Source: Flavobacterium sp. N2270 (GTDB lineage Bacteria; Bacteroidota; Bacteroidia; Flavobacteriales; Flavobacteriaceae). From it: a stretch of 64,000 bases of DNA. Of the stretch, positions 11,486-19,898 are shown piece after piece. Location of the stretch: contig NZ_CP110005.1 of assembly GCF_025947225.1 (NCBI RefSeq), forward strand, positions 1,736,001-1,800,000, in the 5' to 3' direction. A program made the translations under genes and the position numbers. Below the pieces are notes generated by a model, which worked only from the letters and a program-made list of their open reading frames with translations, had not been told where the DNA came from and searched no databases. Every line of letters begins with the position of its first letter. The first letter of the stretch is position 1.

Positions 11486-11773
11486 ATGAAAAAATATATT
11501 TTAATTGGCATTTTAGGACTAATTTTTGTTGCTTGTACAGCTAAGAAAGCGGTGGTGGTAGAAGAAGTTGTAGATATGACTAATTTTACTCCTGAATTAG
11601 TTCAAGGAAAAACTATTTATGAAGCAAAGTGTGGTAAATGTCACGATTTACCAAGACCAGCAGCATATACAAAAGATAAATGGACGCCAATTATGAATAG
11701 TATGGCTAAAAAAGCTAAAATTTCTGATGAGGATAGAGAATTGGTGTATAATTATGTTACGATGAATCTATAG
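11486..11773 (+). CDS. Small c-type cytochrome lipoprotein
   Basis: 95 residues. A signal segment ends in a lipobox, F-V-A-C with Cys17, so the protein is membrane-anchored outside the cytoplasm. One haem-binding CxxCH motif (CGKCH, about residues 50-54) sits in a typical cytochrome c context (GKTIYEAKCGKCHDLPRP), and a downstream Met (WTPIMNSMAKKA) can be the distal ligand. Probably a single-haem electron carrier of the periplasm. It is monocistronic and followed by a hairpin with T-run. Confidence 0.88.
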   Translation: MKKYILIGILGLIFVACTAKKAVVVEEVVDMTNFTPELVQGKTIYEAKCGKCHDLPRPAAYTKDKWTPIMNSMAKKAKISDEDRELVYNYVTMNL

Positions 11774-11777
11774 TGTT

Positions 11778-11820
11778 TTTGGCTCATTTTTTGATTTAAA
11801 TTATTGAGCCAAACTTTTTT
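11778..11820 (+). terminator. Terminator after the cytochrome gene
   Basis: Stem TTTGGCTCA (11778-11786) with TGAGCCAAA (11805-11813), 18-base A+T loop, then CTTTTTT. It ends directly before the next gene. Confidence 0.7.
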
Positions 11821-11823
11821 TAT

Positions 11824-12327
11824 ATGAAAAATAAACTTTCTTTATTCTTTCTTCTTTTATCTATATTCTGTTATAGTCAAGTGCCTCATTGTGGTTTTGA
11901 TTTTACTTCTTATTTGGTTGTTTTGCCACATGAAAACGGTAATTCAACTGTTATAAACGACTTGCAAATTACTGTTGTAGATGAAAAAGGGAATGAAGTT
12001 TTAAATGTTGATAATAGCTTAAGTTGGATAAATAAAGACAAAGCACTTTTATTTGACCGAAACTATTTGATAAGCAAATCTACTGAAAAAGAACGTTGGT
12101 TCTTTCCTTATGCTAATGAGAGTTATTTTTTATCGGTGACGAATACGTTTCCTGCTGAGAATTACAGCATAAAAATTTCAGATGCAAAAGGAATCTATAA
12201 AACTCAAATTATACAATTACAGCCTTTTAATTTGTACATTTTGTGTTCTAGTGAAAATGAAAAACAATCGCGTCAATTCGGACCAAGAACCAATAGGCCT
12301 ATTGAGGTTGTGATGGAGAAGAAATAG
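11824..12327 (+). CDS. Secreted protein of unknown function
   Basis: 167 residues with a signal peptide (1-19, ending FCYSQ). The mature part looks beta-rich with Ig-like strand patterns (DLQITVVDEKGNEVLNV, NYSIKISDAKGIYKTQI) and two Cys. No catalytic motif seen. It begins four bases after the terminator of the cytochrome gene, and is followed at two bases by the next small gene, so it heads a three-gene operon of unknown purpose. Confidence 0.7.
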   Translation: MKNKLSLFFLLLSIFCYSQVPHCGFDFTSYLVVLPHENGNSTVINDLQITVVDEKGNEVLNVDNSLSWINKDKALLFDRNYLISKSTEKERWFFPYANESYFLSVTNTFPAENYSIKISDAKGIYKTQIIQLQPFNLYILCSSENEKQSRQFGPRTNRPIEVVMEKK

Positions 12328-12329
12328 TT

Positions 12330-12674
12330 ATGGGAAATACTATTCAAGTTAAATATAATGAACATTATAAATTGTATGTTTTATTAAAAGATTATATCCT
12401 TTTTGAGCATCTATTAATTGAAAACAAAATTGATTATTATTATAACATAGTTGAAAATTCTAACGTTAGTTCTGGAATTCGTTTTTTTATTCAAGATAAA
12501 GACAGAAGTTTAGTTAATGAATTATTAATTAAAAATGAAATAATAGCAAGTACAGAAACTATTTTACTTACAGATTATGAAGATGGAAAAAAAGTGTATA
12601 AGTTTCAATTATATACTTATTTAATAGTAATTGCGATAGTTTTATTAATCATTTTAATAGGTTCTTATTTATGA
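12330..12674 (+). CDS. Small protein with C-terminal membrane anchor
   Basis: 114 residues: a soluble N-terminal domain of about 88 residues, then one strongly hydrophobic helix (about 91-112, YLIVIAIVLLIILIGSYL) at the very C-terminus, so it is probably tail-anchored. The soluble part (KDYILFEHLLIENKIDYYY, RFFIQDKDRSLVNELL) resembles the layout of small DUF2007-like signal proteins, but this is only an impression. Its stop overlaps the ATG of the next gene (ATGA at 12671), so the two are translationally coupled. Confidence 0.68.
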   Translation: MGNTIQVKYNEHYKLYVLLKDYILFEHLLIENKIDYYYNIVENSNVSSGIRFFIQDKDRSLVNELLIKNEIIASTETILLTDYEDGKKVYKFQLYTYLIVIAIVLLIILIGSYL

Positions 12675-13096
12675 ATATAAAATTATTAATATTACTATTT
12701 GGTTTAAGTTCAATTTCATTATTTTCTCAAAATAAAATAATTGAAGGTAAAATATTTGATGAAAATTTCCAGTTCTTAGAAAATGCATTTATTGAAACTA
12801 CAGATGGAAAATATTACACCAAATCTAATGAAAATGGAGATTTTAAAATTATTATTCCAAGCGAGTATAATGAATTAAAAGTTCAGTTTGTAGGGCTTCA
12901 TCCTTACGTTATTCATTTAGAAAATAGATGTTTTATTAATGTAATTTTATTAAATCATTTTTTAATTGAATTTAAAACTTTAAAAGAAGAAGATAAATTC
13001 TATTCTAAAAGAAGAAAGAGAGTAAATAGAAAGTTTAAAAATATCTTGAAAAATAATAAATACAGGAAAGATAGTTATTGTCTTTCAGCTAATTAA
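12671..13096 (+). CDS. Secreted protein with CarboxypepD_reg-like domain
   Basis: 141 residues. A signal peptide (about 1-19, ends LFSQ) is followed by a carboxypeptidase-regulatory-like beta-sandwich of about 80 residues: IIEGKIFDENFQFLENAFIE, YYTKSNENGDFKIIIP, LKVQFVGLHPYVI. The C-terminal 35 residues are very basic (KRRKRVNRKFKNILK). This looks like the N-terminal domain of a TonB receptor standing alone, a common flavobacterial protein type. Its 3' end overlaps the convergent gene at 13089 by eight bases. Confidence 0.7.
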   Translation: MNIKLLILLFGLSSISLFSQNKIIEGKIFDENFQFLENAFIETTDGKYYTKSNENGDFKIIIPSEYNELKVQFVGLHPYVIHLENRCFINVILLNHFLIEFKTLKEEDKFYSKRRKRVNRKFKNILKNNKYRKDSYCLSAN

Positions 13097-13541
13097 AAAG
13101 TACATAAACCAAATTTCCAACTAACATAATTTTAAAAATTAAAGACAAGGCGCTGATTTTTAAATGAAACTTTGTTTGTGCAATAATAATCAGTATCACT
13201 AATAAAGGTAAGATTAATCCAGAGAATAATCTAAGTGAATGTGTTTCTGAAAAATCATTAAAGCGATAAGAATTCACTTCATTAAAAAGTATTGATTCTT
13301 TTATAGTAACAAAATCGCCTTGTTTTATCTTTTTTGCAAATTCTTTAGAAACTACAAACTGAACTTCTTTTGTGTTAACAGTATAGGAAATATGTGAATT
13401 TCCACCTGCATTATAATAATTTTGTCTTTCAGAATTAATAAAATAAACTTCAGTTGAAATTTCCTTTCCAGTCAATGAAAAATCAAGAATAAATATTAGC
13501 GCTAAACTATAGAATAGAATTAAAGATACTTTTTTAAGCAT
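13089..13541 (-). CDS. Membrane protein of unknown function
   Basis: 150 residues with three likely membrane helices: about 5-23 at the N-terminus, then near 103-122 (LRLFSGLILPLLVILIII) and 130-148. Between the first and second lies an approximately 80-residue beta-rich extracytoplasmic loop. No family recognised. It starts three bases after the stop of the thioredoxin-like gene at 13545 and is likely its operon partner. Confidence 0.65.
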   Translation of the reverse strand: MLKKVSLILFYSLALIFILDFSLTGKEISTEVYFINSERQNYYNAGGNSHISYTVNTKEVQFVVSKEFAKKIKQGDFVTIKESILFNEVNSYRFNDFSETHSLRLFSGLILPLLVILIIIAQTKFHLKISALSLIFKIMLVGNLVYVLFN

Positions 13542-13544
13542 GAC

Positions 13545-14099
13545 TTATTTCCACTTAATATTACAACCTATACTTGGTTTTTGTGGTTCTACTATTTTAC
13601 GGTTGTAAAGCACAGCATCAATTGCATTTCGTAAATCGCTTCCACTAACAGGAATTGCGTTTGCAGGTCTTGAATCGTCCATTTGTCCGCGATAAACCAA
13701 TTTATCCTGACTGTCAAATAAATAAAAATCGGGTGTACAAGCAGCATCATATGCTTTTGCTACTTCTTGAGTTTCATCGTATAAATAAGGAAATTCTATT
13801 TTGTTTTCTAAAGCAAAATCAGCCATTTTATCTGGAGCATCTTGCGGATAGTTAATAATATCATTACTTGAAATGGCAACTACTCCTATTCCTTGAACTC
13901 TATAATCGTTAGCAATCATAACAATTTCATCAATTACATGAACCACAAACGGACAATGATTGCAAATAAACATGACCAAAGTTCCTTTATGTCCTTTGCA
14001 TTCTTCAAAATTAAAATTGGTATTAAAATTAGATGCTGGTAATAAAAAATCGGGAGCTTTTGTACCAAGAGGCAACATATTTGAAGGAGTTTGAGCCAT
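13545..14099 (-). CDS. Thioredoxin-like / AhpC-TSA family protein
   Basis: 184 residues of thioredoxin fold: LGTKAPDFLLPASNF at the start as in peroxiredoxin-like proteins, then LVMFICNHCPFVVHVIDEI with the redox-active CxxC-like pair C-N-H-C followed by cis-Pro region ACTPDFYLFDSQDKLVYRG and a third Cys near the C-terminus. No signal peptide, so cytoplasmic. Family members are annotated as thioredoxin family or redoxin-domain proteins with unknown substrates. It is the first gene of a two-gene minus-strand operon. Confidence 0.85.
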   Translation of the reverse strand: MAQTPSNMLPLGTKAPDFLLPASNFNTNFNFEECKGHKGTLVMFICNHCPFVVHVIDEIVMIANDYRVQGIGVVAISSNDIINYPQDAPDKMADFALENKIEFPYLYDETQEVAKAYDAACTPDFYLFDSQDKLVYRGQMDDSRPANAIPVSGSDLRNAIDAVLYNRKIVEPQKPSIGCNIKWK

Positions 14100-14212
14100 T
14101 TTGAATAAGAGTTTAGAAATTAAATTTCAGAAGTTATTAACCTCTTGTTATTATACGTTAGTAAATGAATAATGTTACAAAATGATTGAAAATTCTTAAA
14201 TTTGAAAAAAAA

Positions 14213-14554
14213 ATGAAAGTTGAAATAAATTGGACTGATTTTGAAAAAGTTGAAATGCGTGTTGGAACCATTATAGAGGTCAATGATTTTCCTGAAGCGA
14301 GAAATCCTGCCTATCAATTAAAAATTGATTTTGGTACAGAAATAGGTGTTTTAAAATCATCTGCACAAATTACCAAACGTTATGCTAAAGAAGATTTATT
14401 CAATAAGCAAATTGTAGCGGTTGTAAATTTTCCAAAGAAACAAATAGGGAAATTTATGAGTGAGTGTTTAGTTCTTGGCGCAATGGGTAATGAAAATGAC
14501 ATTGTGTTGCTTTCGCCTCATTTTAAAGTGGAAAACGGATTAAGAATTGGATAA
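14213..14554 (+). CDS. csaA: tRNA-binding protein, CsaA type
   Basis: 113 residues from ATG 14213; an upstream in-frame TTG at 14186 would add an unlikely extension. The whole protein is one OB-fold tRNA-binding domain related to the C-terminus of MetRS (VEMRVGTIIEVNDFPEARN, GVLKSSAQITKRY, QIVAVVNFPKKQIGKFMSEC, LVLGAMGNENDIVLLSPH). CsaA has been described as a secretion-related chaperone in Bacillus and as a tRNA-structure binder. Short monocistronic gene with a bidirectional terminator directly after it. Confidence 0.9.
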   Translation: MKVEINWTDFEKVEMRVGTIIEVNDFPEARNPAYQLKIDFGTEIGVLKSSAQITKRYAKEDLFNKQIVAVVNFPKKQIGKFMSECLVLGAMGNENDIVLLSPHFKVENGLRIG

Positions 14555-14586
14555 TAAAAAAGCCCTGAAAATTTCAGGGCTTTTTT
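14555..14586. terminator. Bidirectional terminator
   Basis: Perfect stem AAAAAAGCCCTGAAA with TTTCAGGGCTTTTTT around a very small loop, between the convergent csaA and DUF3276 genes. Confidence 0.88.
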
Positions 14587-14605
14587 ATTATATAACACTT
14601 TGATA

Positions 14606-14980
14606 TTAAATATCGTCAAAACTAATGTCAGTAAAATTGCTTGTTGAAACGTTTTCAGTAGCTTCATTTTCATATACTTCTTTTTTGAAGTCTTTTTGGT
14701 GTCTTTCAGAAATTACTTCTTCTCCTTTATGATCTACAACAAATGAAGTCATTTCGTCTAAAATTTCTTGAAAAGCAGCAAAATCTTCCTTGTATAAGTA
14801 AATTTTATGCTTTTTAAAATGATAAGAACCGTCTTCTTCAGTAAACTTTTTACTTTCAGTAATAGTTATGTAATAATCATCAGCCTTAGTAGCTCTAACA
14901 TCAAAAAAATAAGTTCTTCTTCCTGCCCTTAATACTTTAGAAAAGATATCTTCTTTATCTAACATTTCTTTTTCATTCAT
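14606..14980 (-). CDS. DUF3276 / PUR-domain nucleic-acid-binding protein
   Basis: 124 residues. The core (about 10-85) has the PUR repeat pattern SKVLRAGRRTYFFDVRATKADDYYITITESKKF followed by FKKHKIYLYKEDFAAFQEIL, typical of bacterial PUR-alpha-like proteins annotated as DUF3276 and related to the spirochaete regulator BpuR. The acidic tail (about 90-124) is typical for the flavobacterial versions. It should bind single-stranded DNA or RNA as a dimer. It lies just downstream of the ABC exporter gene on the same strand. Confidence 0.88.
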   Translation of the reverse strand: MNEKEMLDKEDIFSKVLRAGRRTYFFDVRATKADDYYITITESKKFTEEDGSYHFKKHKIYLYKEDFAAFQEILDEMTSFVVDHKGEEVISERHQKDFKKEVYENEATENVSTSNFTDISFDDI

Positions 14981-15046
14981 AATCTTTCGAATCTATTATT
15001 GGTTTTTATAGAAATCAAAAATCTAAAAAAAAAAGGTATAAAACAA

Positions 15047-16810
15047 TTAATTAACAATTTCTTTTTCTGAAAGTTGTTTGTTGTATAAATCTTTATAGTA
15101 GCCTTCTTGCTCGAGTAATTGATTATGAGTACCTTGTTGTATAATTTGTCCTTCGTCGAGTATAATAATTTTAGTAGCATTTTTAGCAGAAGATACTCTA
15201 TGACTGACAAGAATTGTAGTTTTGTTTTTACAATATTTTGTTAAACTATTTAAAATTGCTTCTTCCGTTTCTGTATCTACAGCGCTTAAACAATCGTCTA
15301 ATAATAAAATAGGCGCATTTTTTATTAACGCTCTAGCAATTGAAACCCTTTGTTTTTGCCCACCAGATAAAGTAATTCCTCGTTCTCCTAAAATAGTATC
15401 GTATTGATTGGTGAAATTAATTATGTTGTTGTGAACAATTGCTTTTTTAGCTGCATCTATTACTTCATTATCAGTTGCATTTTCATTACCAAATTTAATA
15501 TTGTTCTTTATAGTGTCTGAAAATAAAAATGCGTCTTGAGGAACAACGCTAATGTTGTTTCTTAAATCGTTAAGATTAACATCTTGAATTAATTTGTTGT
15601 CAATTAAAATAGAACCTTTTGTAACATCATACATTCTACTTACTAGCGTAAGAATTGATGATTTTCCAGATCCAGTTTTTCCAAGAATTGCAAGTGTTTC
15701 ACCTGGGTTTATTTCAAAAGAAATATTTTTTAAAGCAGTTATATTTGTATCATCATAGGTAAAAGTTGCATTCTTGAATTCAATTTTACCAACTATTTCA
15801 TCATGTTGAGATGAAGTGTTTTGAATTGAAGGTGTAATTTTTAAAAATTCATTTAATCTTTTTTGAGATGCTTCTGCTTCTTGTACTAATGAAGAAACCC
15901 AACCTAAAGAAGCTACAGGCCAAGTTAACATGTTGATGTATAAAATAAACTGTGCGATAACACCAATACTTTCAATTTTACCATCAATATACATAGTTCC
16001 ACCTACATAAATGACTACTAAATTGCTCAACCCAATAAGTAATATCATCAATGGTCCAAATAATGAGTTTACTTTAACCAAAGACATTGATTTATTTTTG
16101 CTTTCATGCGTTAAAGCTTCAAACTCTTTTTCTTTTTCTTTTTCAATTGCATAAGCTTTAATTACTCGTATTCCAGAAAATATTTCTTGTGCAAATGATG
16201 ATAATGTAGAAAGGTTTTTTTGAAATTCACTACTTCGTTTATGTATTTCAGAGCTAATTTTGAAAACACCATACGATAAAAGTGGTAAAGGCAATAAAGA
16301 GTATAAAGTTAATTCAGGAGAAATATTATACATATATATAATAACAACTGTAAAACGGATGAATGTATTTAAAGAATACATTACAGCTGGCCCCACGTAC
16401 ATTCTCACTTTTCCTACATCTTCACTTATTCTACTCATTAAATCACCTGTTCTATTTTGTTTATAGAAACTTTGAGATAATTTTTGATAATGATTGTAAA
16501 CTTCGTTTTTTAAATCAAATTCAATGAATCTCGACATAACAATAAGGGTTTGTCTCATTAAAAAAGTTAAAAAACCAGCAATAATTGTAGTTACGAGTAT
16601 AAGAATAACGTTATAGAACAATTCTTTTTTTACTAATGCTAAAGAAATATTTTCTTGCTTAGTAAATTCTTCAATGGTCTTTATAGAATTTCCAATTAAT
16701 TCAGGAGTGAATAAAGAAAATATTTGTGCGACAATTGTAATAATAATACCAAGAAAAAAACGGTATTTATATTTGATAAAATATTTGTTTAAATATTGTA
16801 ATTCTTTCAT
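15047..16810 (-). CDS. ABC exporter, fused permease and ATPase
   Basis: 587 residues: six membrane helices (about 18-300) fused to a nucleotide-binding domain (about 340-575). Walker A is GKTGSGKSS (377-385), Q-loop SVVPQD, signature LSGGQKQR (481-488), Walker B ILLLDD (501-506), and the H-loop is ILVSHRVSSA. The residue at the catalytic Glu position is Asp (D506), as in degenerate sites of heterodimeric MdlA/MdlB- or BmrC-type transporters, although no partner gene lies beside it. The substrate is unknown; multidrug or lipid export is the usual family role. Confidence 0.9.
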   Translation of the reverse strand: MKELQYLNKYFIKYKYRFFLGIIITIVAQIFSLFTPELIGNSIKTIEEFTKQENISLALVKKELFYNVILILVTTIIAGFLTFLMRQTLIVMSRFIEFDLKNEVYNHYQKLSQSFYKQNRTGDLMSRISEDVGKVRMYVGPAVMYSLNTFIRFTVVIIYMYNISPELTLYSLLPLPLLSYGVFKISSEIHKRSSEFQKNLSTLSSFAQEIFSGIRVIKAYAIEKEKEKEFEALTHESKNKSMSLVKVNSLFGPLMILLIGLSNLVVIYVGGTMYIDGKIESIGVIAQFILYINMLTWPVASLGWVSSLVQEAEASQKRLNEFLKITPSIQNTSSQHDEIVGKIEFKNATFTYDDTNITALKNISFEINPGETLAILGKTGSGKSSILTLVSRMYDVTKGSILIDNKLIQDVNLNDLRNNISVVPQDAFLFSDTIKNNIKFGNENATDNEVIDAAKKAIVHNNIINFTNQYDTILGERGITLSGGQKQRVSIARALIKNAPILLLDDCLSAVDTETEEAILNSLTKYCKNKTTILVSHRVSSAKNATKIIILDEGQIIQQGTHNQLLEQEGYYKDLYNKQLSEKEIVN

Positions 16811-16951
16811 TTTAAATTTTAAAAAAGTAATTATTTTTTATTTAAAAACAATTTTACATGCTTTATTGCTAATTTATGTATTCACTTAAAATCAACTGTT
16901 TAATTGTCAAATTATTAAAATAAAGATAAAATTTTCAATCATTTTGATTTT

Positions 16952-16969
16952 ATTCGTAATATTGCGAAT
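16952..16969. promoter_or_regulatory. 18-bp palindrome upstream of leucine dehydrogenase
   Basis: ATTCGTAATATTGCGAAT is a near-perfect palindrome (two internal mismatches) and is followed at once by TAATTTTTG, close to a -7 box, 30 bases before the start codon. The position suits a repressor or activator site for amino-acid catabolism. The regulator is unknown. Confidence 0.45.
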
Positions 16970-17005
16970 AATTTTTGAATATAACACAACACAATCAAAC
17001 TCAAT

Positions 17006-18112
17006 ATGACATCAGAATTAGTACAAGCAAACGAATTGCATAAAGTTGATCCTGTTTTTGGTCAAGTTTCATTTGACGGACACGAACAAGTTGTTTTTTG
17101 TAACGACAAAGATACAGGTTTAAAAGCAATAATTGGTATTCATAACACAGTTTTAGGCCCAGCTCTTGGTGGAACTAGAATGTGGAATTACACAAACGAA
17201 TGGGAAGCCTTAAACGACGTATTACGTTTGTCTAGAGGTATGTCTTATAAAAACTCTATTTCAGGTTTAAATTTAGGTGGAGGTAAGGCTGTTATCATTG
17301 GTGATGCTAAGACACAAAAAACACCTGAATTAATGACTCGTTTTGGACAGTTTGTTGATTCATTATCTGGAAAATACATTACTGCTGAAGATGTGGGAAT
17401 GGAAACAAAAGATATGGATATTGTTAGCGAAGTTACAAAACACGTAGCTGGAATATCAGTTGAAAAAGGAGGTTCAGGTAATCCTTCTCCAGTAACCGCT
17501 TATGGTGTTTTTGTAGGGATGAAAGCAGCAGCTAAATATCAATTTGGTTCAGACAATTTAGAAGGTAAAAAAGTATTAGTACAAGGAATTGGTCACGTTG
17601 GTGAAGTGTTGGTTCAGCATTTAACTGAAAGTGGCGCAATTGTAACTATTGCTGATCTTAATCAAGATAGATTAAATGAAGTTGGATCTAAATATGGAGC
17701 TAAAATTTATACAGGTTCAGATTTATATTCAGCAGATGTTGATATTTACGCTCCTTGTGCTTTAGGTGCAACTATTAACGATGAAACAATTAATAGAATT
17801 CAAGCTAAAATTATTGCAGGAGCTGCAAATAACCAATTGGCAAATGAAGTAACTCATGGTAAATTATTAAAGGAAAAAGGAATTTTATATGCACCTGATT
17901 TCTTAATTAATGCTGGAGGTGTAATTAATGTTTACTCTGAATTAGTAAAATGGACTAATGCTCAAGTAATGGAAAAAACAGAAAACATCTATAATACAGC
18001 TTTAGAGATTTTCAAATTTGCTGATGATAATAATATTACAACTCACCAAGCTGCTTTTTCAATTGCTCAAAAAAGAATTGACGATAGAAAAAAAGAAATT
18101 CAGAATAAATAA
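17006..18112 (+). CDS. Leucine/valine/phenylalanine dehydrogenase
   Basis: A 368-residue NAD-dependent amino acid dehydrogenase of the Glu/Leu/Phe/Val family. The catalytic Gly-rich stretch with active Lys is SISGLNLGGGKAVIIGDA, the substrate-domain signature GPALGGTRMW is at about 48-57, and the NAD-binding fold has VQGIGHVGEVLVQHL and GAANNQLA. It deaminates branched-chain amino acids to 2-oxoacids. The length matches leucine dehydrogenases (about 365). It is followed by a hairpin and the nusB operon, and preceded by an 18-bp palindrome. Confidence 0.92.
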   Translation: MTSELVQANELHKVDPVFGQVSFDGHEQVVFCNDKDTGLKAIIGIHNTVLGPALGGTRMWNYTNEWEALNDVLRLSRGMSYKNSISGLNLGGGKAVIIGDAKTQKTPELMTRFGQFVDSLSGKYITAEDVGMETKDMDIVSEVTKHVAGISVEKGGSGNPSPVTAYGVFVGMKAAAKYQFGSDNLEGKKVLVQGIGHVGEVLVQHLTESGAIVTIADLNQDRLNEVGSKYGAKIYTGSDLYSADVDIYAPCALGATINDETINRIQAKIIAGAANNQLANEVTHGKLLKEKGILYAPDFLINAGGVINVYSELVKWTNAQVMEKTENIYNTALEIFKFADDNNITTHQAAFSIAQKRIDDRKKEIQNK

Positions 18113-18127
18113 TAGTAAATAATATTG

Positions 18128-18164
18128 TATTTTTGCAAAGCGAAAGAATTTTTCTTTCGCTTTG
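18128..18164 (+). promoter_or_regulatory. nusB promoter box joined to a 13-bp hairpin
   Basis: TATTTTTG (18128-18135) fits TAnnTTTG; directly after it lies a perfect 13-bp inverted repeat, CAAAGCGAAAGAA and TTCTTTCGCTTTG, with a three-base loop. The hairpin may terminate the upstream dehydrogenase transcript, or be the 5' end of the nusB mRNA, or both. It lacks a strong T-run, so simple termination is uncertain. Confidence 0.5.
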
Positions 18165-18190
18165 TTAATTTTAAAAGTTCTTTAAGTAGT

Positions 18191-19132
18191 ATGTTAAATA
18201 GAAGACATATAAGGATAAAGGTGATGCAAACGATTTATGCAATGCACCAACATCAATCTGATAATCTAGAAAAAGAGGAGAAATTCTTATTTGCAAGTAT
18301 CGAAAGTATGCAAGATTTGTATTTGTTAATGTTATCAGCATTAATTGAAATTCAAAGCAAAGAAGAAGAGTATTTAGATTTAGTTTCAAAAAAACATTTA
18401 GCTACAAAAGAAGAAAAGAATCCATCTTCTAAATTTACTCAAAATAAATTTCTTCAACTTTTAAAGAATAGTGAATCGCTATTGGATAAAATTGATGCTC
18501 GAAAAATCAATAATTGGAAACAAAATGATGATATTATTTTGTTTTTAATTGATGCAGTAAAAGAAAGTCAATTATATATTGACTATATGAGTAAATCGAA
18601 ATCAACTTTTGATGAAGATAAATTTTTTATTGCAGATTTGTTCACTCAAATTATTGCTCCAAATGAAAAACTTTACGAATATTTGGAAGAATATAAATTA
18701 ACATGGTTAGATGATGTTCCATTAGTAAATACCATGATTCTTAAGCAAATTAAACAAGTCAAAGAAACTCAAGAAGAATTTAAAGTAACAAAACTTTATA
18801 AAGACGAAGACGATAAAGATTATGCAAAAGCTCTTTTCCGTAAAACCGTTTTAAATGAAGTTGAGTTATCTAAACAGTATATTGATAAAACTCCTAACTG
18901 GGATACAGAAAGAATTGCAGAAATAGACACAATAATTCTAAAAATGGCTATTTGTGAGTTTTTAAAATTTCCATCAATTCCTGTTAAGGTTACAATTAAC
19001 GAATATTTAGAAATTGCAAAAGAGTATTCTACACCAAAAAGTAGTATTTTTATCAACGGAATTTTAGATAATTTAGTAAAAGATTTAAAAACAGAAGATA
19101 AGCTTGTGAAAACAGGTAGAGGATTATTATAA
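18191..19132 (+). CDS. nusB: Transcription antitermination factor NusB (long form)
   Basis: 313 residues from ATG 18191 (MLNRRHIRIKVMQTIYAMHQ); an upstream Met at 18125 lies inside the promoter region. The C-terminal third carries the NusB fold (NWDTERIAEIDTIILKMAICEF, FPSIPVKVTINEYLEIAKEYSTPKSSIFINGILDNL). Bacteroidetes NusB proteins have a long N-terminal helical extension compared with ~140 residues in E. coli, and this one does too. NusB with NusE (S10) binds boxA RNA in rRNA transcription complexes. First gene of an operon with the DUF1573 lipoprotein and yajC. Confidence 0.92.
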   Translation: MLNRRHIRIKVMQTIYAMHQHQSDNLEKEEKFLFASIESMQDLYLLMLSALIEIQSKEEEYLDLVSKKHLATKEEKNPSSKFTQNKFLQLLKNSESLLDKIDARKINNWKQNDDIILFLIDAVKESQLYIDYMSKSKSTFDEDKFFIADLFTQIIAPNEKLYEYLEEYKLTWLDDVPLVNTMILKQIKQVKETQEEFKVTKLYKDEDDKDYAKALFRKTVLNEVELSKQYIDKTPNWDTERIAEIDTIILKMAICEFLKFPSIPVKVTINEYLEIAKEYSTPKSSIFINGILDNLVKDLKTEDKLVKTGRGLL

Positions 19133-19149
19133 AAATTAAAAATTTAGTT

Positions 19150-19599
19150 ATGTTAAAAAAGACATTAAGTTTAGCTTTATTAGTTACAACACTTATTGCG
19201 TGCAATGAAAAAGGTTCTTCAAAAATAACAGAACAAGACATGAAATCAGTTGAAGCGGAAAAAGCTTTAGCAGGAAAATTTCCAAAAATTGAATTAGATA
19301 AACTTGAACACGATTTTGGAACTATTAATGAAGGTGATGTTGTAGATGTAGAATTTATAGTAAAAAATGTTGGAGAAGCAGATTTAATTATTGCTGATGC
19401 AAAAGGAAGTTGTGGATGTACAGTACCAGAACCACCTAAAGAACCTATTGCTCCAGGTCAATCTGCTCCAATAAAAGTTTCTTTTAATTCTAATGGTAAA
19501 CCAGGGCAACAAAGTAAAACAGTTACTTTAACAACAAATACTGAAATGGGTAATGAGGTTTTTAATATTAAAGCAAATGTTACACCAAAATCTAAATAA
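19150..19599 (+). CDS. DUF1573 lipoprotein
   Basis: 149 residues. The N-terminal signal segment ends in the lipobox L-I-A-C (Cys18). The rest is a DUF1573 Ig-like domain with the pattern LEHDFGTINEGDVVDVEFIVKNVGEADLII... in parts, the conserved SCGCT(V)PEPP motif at about 86-94, and PIKVSFNSNGKPGQQSKTVT. Such proteins are cell-envelope exported and common in Bacteroidetes; the function is not established. It sits 17 bases after nusB and 26 before yajC in the same operon. Confidence 0.88.
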   Translation: MLKKTLSLALLVTTLIACNEKGSSKITEQDMKSVEAEKALAGKFPKIELDKLEHDFGTINEGDVVDVEFIVKNVGEADLIIADAKGSCGCTVPEPPKEPIAPGQSAPIKVSFNSNGKPGQQSKTVTLTTNTEMGNEVFNIKANVTPKSK

Positions 19600-19625
19600 T
19601 ATTTAATAACAAAAAAAAATAAGAA

Positions 19626-19898
19626 ATGACAACAACCTTAGCGATACAATTATTGTTAATGATAGCAATATTTTACTTTTTAATGATTCGCCCTCAACAG
19701 CAAAGAGTTAAAAAAGAAAAAGCTTTTGAAGCAGGTTTAAAAACTGGAGATAAAGTTATTACAAAATCAGGAATTCATGGAAAAATTGCCGAAATGTCTG
19801 AAGGGACTGTTGTTGTTGAAACAATGGCAGGAAAAATTAAAATGGAACGCTCTGCAATTTCTTTAGAAATGACTTCTAAACTATCAGAAAAGAAATAA
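19626..19898 (+). CDS. yajC: Preprotein translocase accessory subunit YajC
   Basis: 90 residues with a single N-terminal membrane helix (about 5-20), the diagnostic FYFLMIRPQQQRVKKEK stretch and the small beta domain LKTGDKVITKSGIHGKIAEM. YajC is part of the SecDF-YajC complex at the inner membrane. It is the last gene of the nusB operon; its stop touches the stop of the convergent gene (19899). Confidence 0.95.
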   Translation: MTTTLAIQLLLMIAIFYFLMIRPQQQRVKKEKAFEAGLKTGDKVITKSGIHGKIAEMSEGTVVVETMAGKIKMERSAISLEMTSKLSEKK

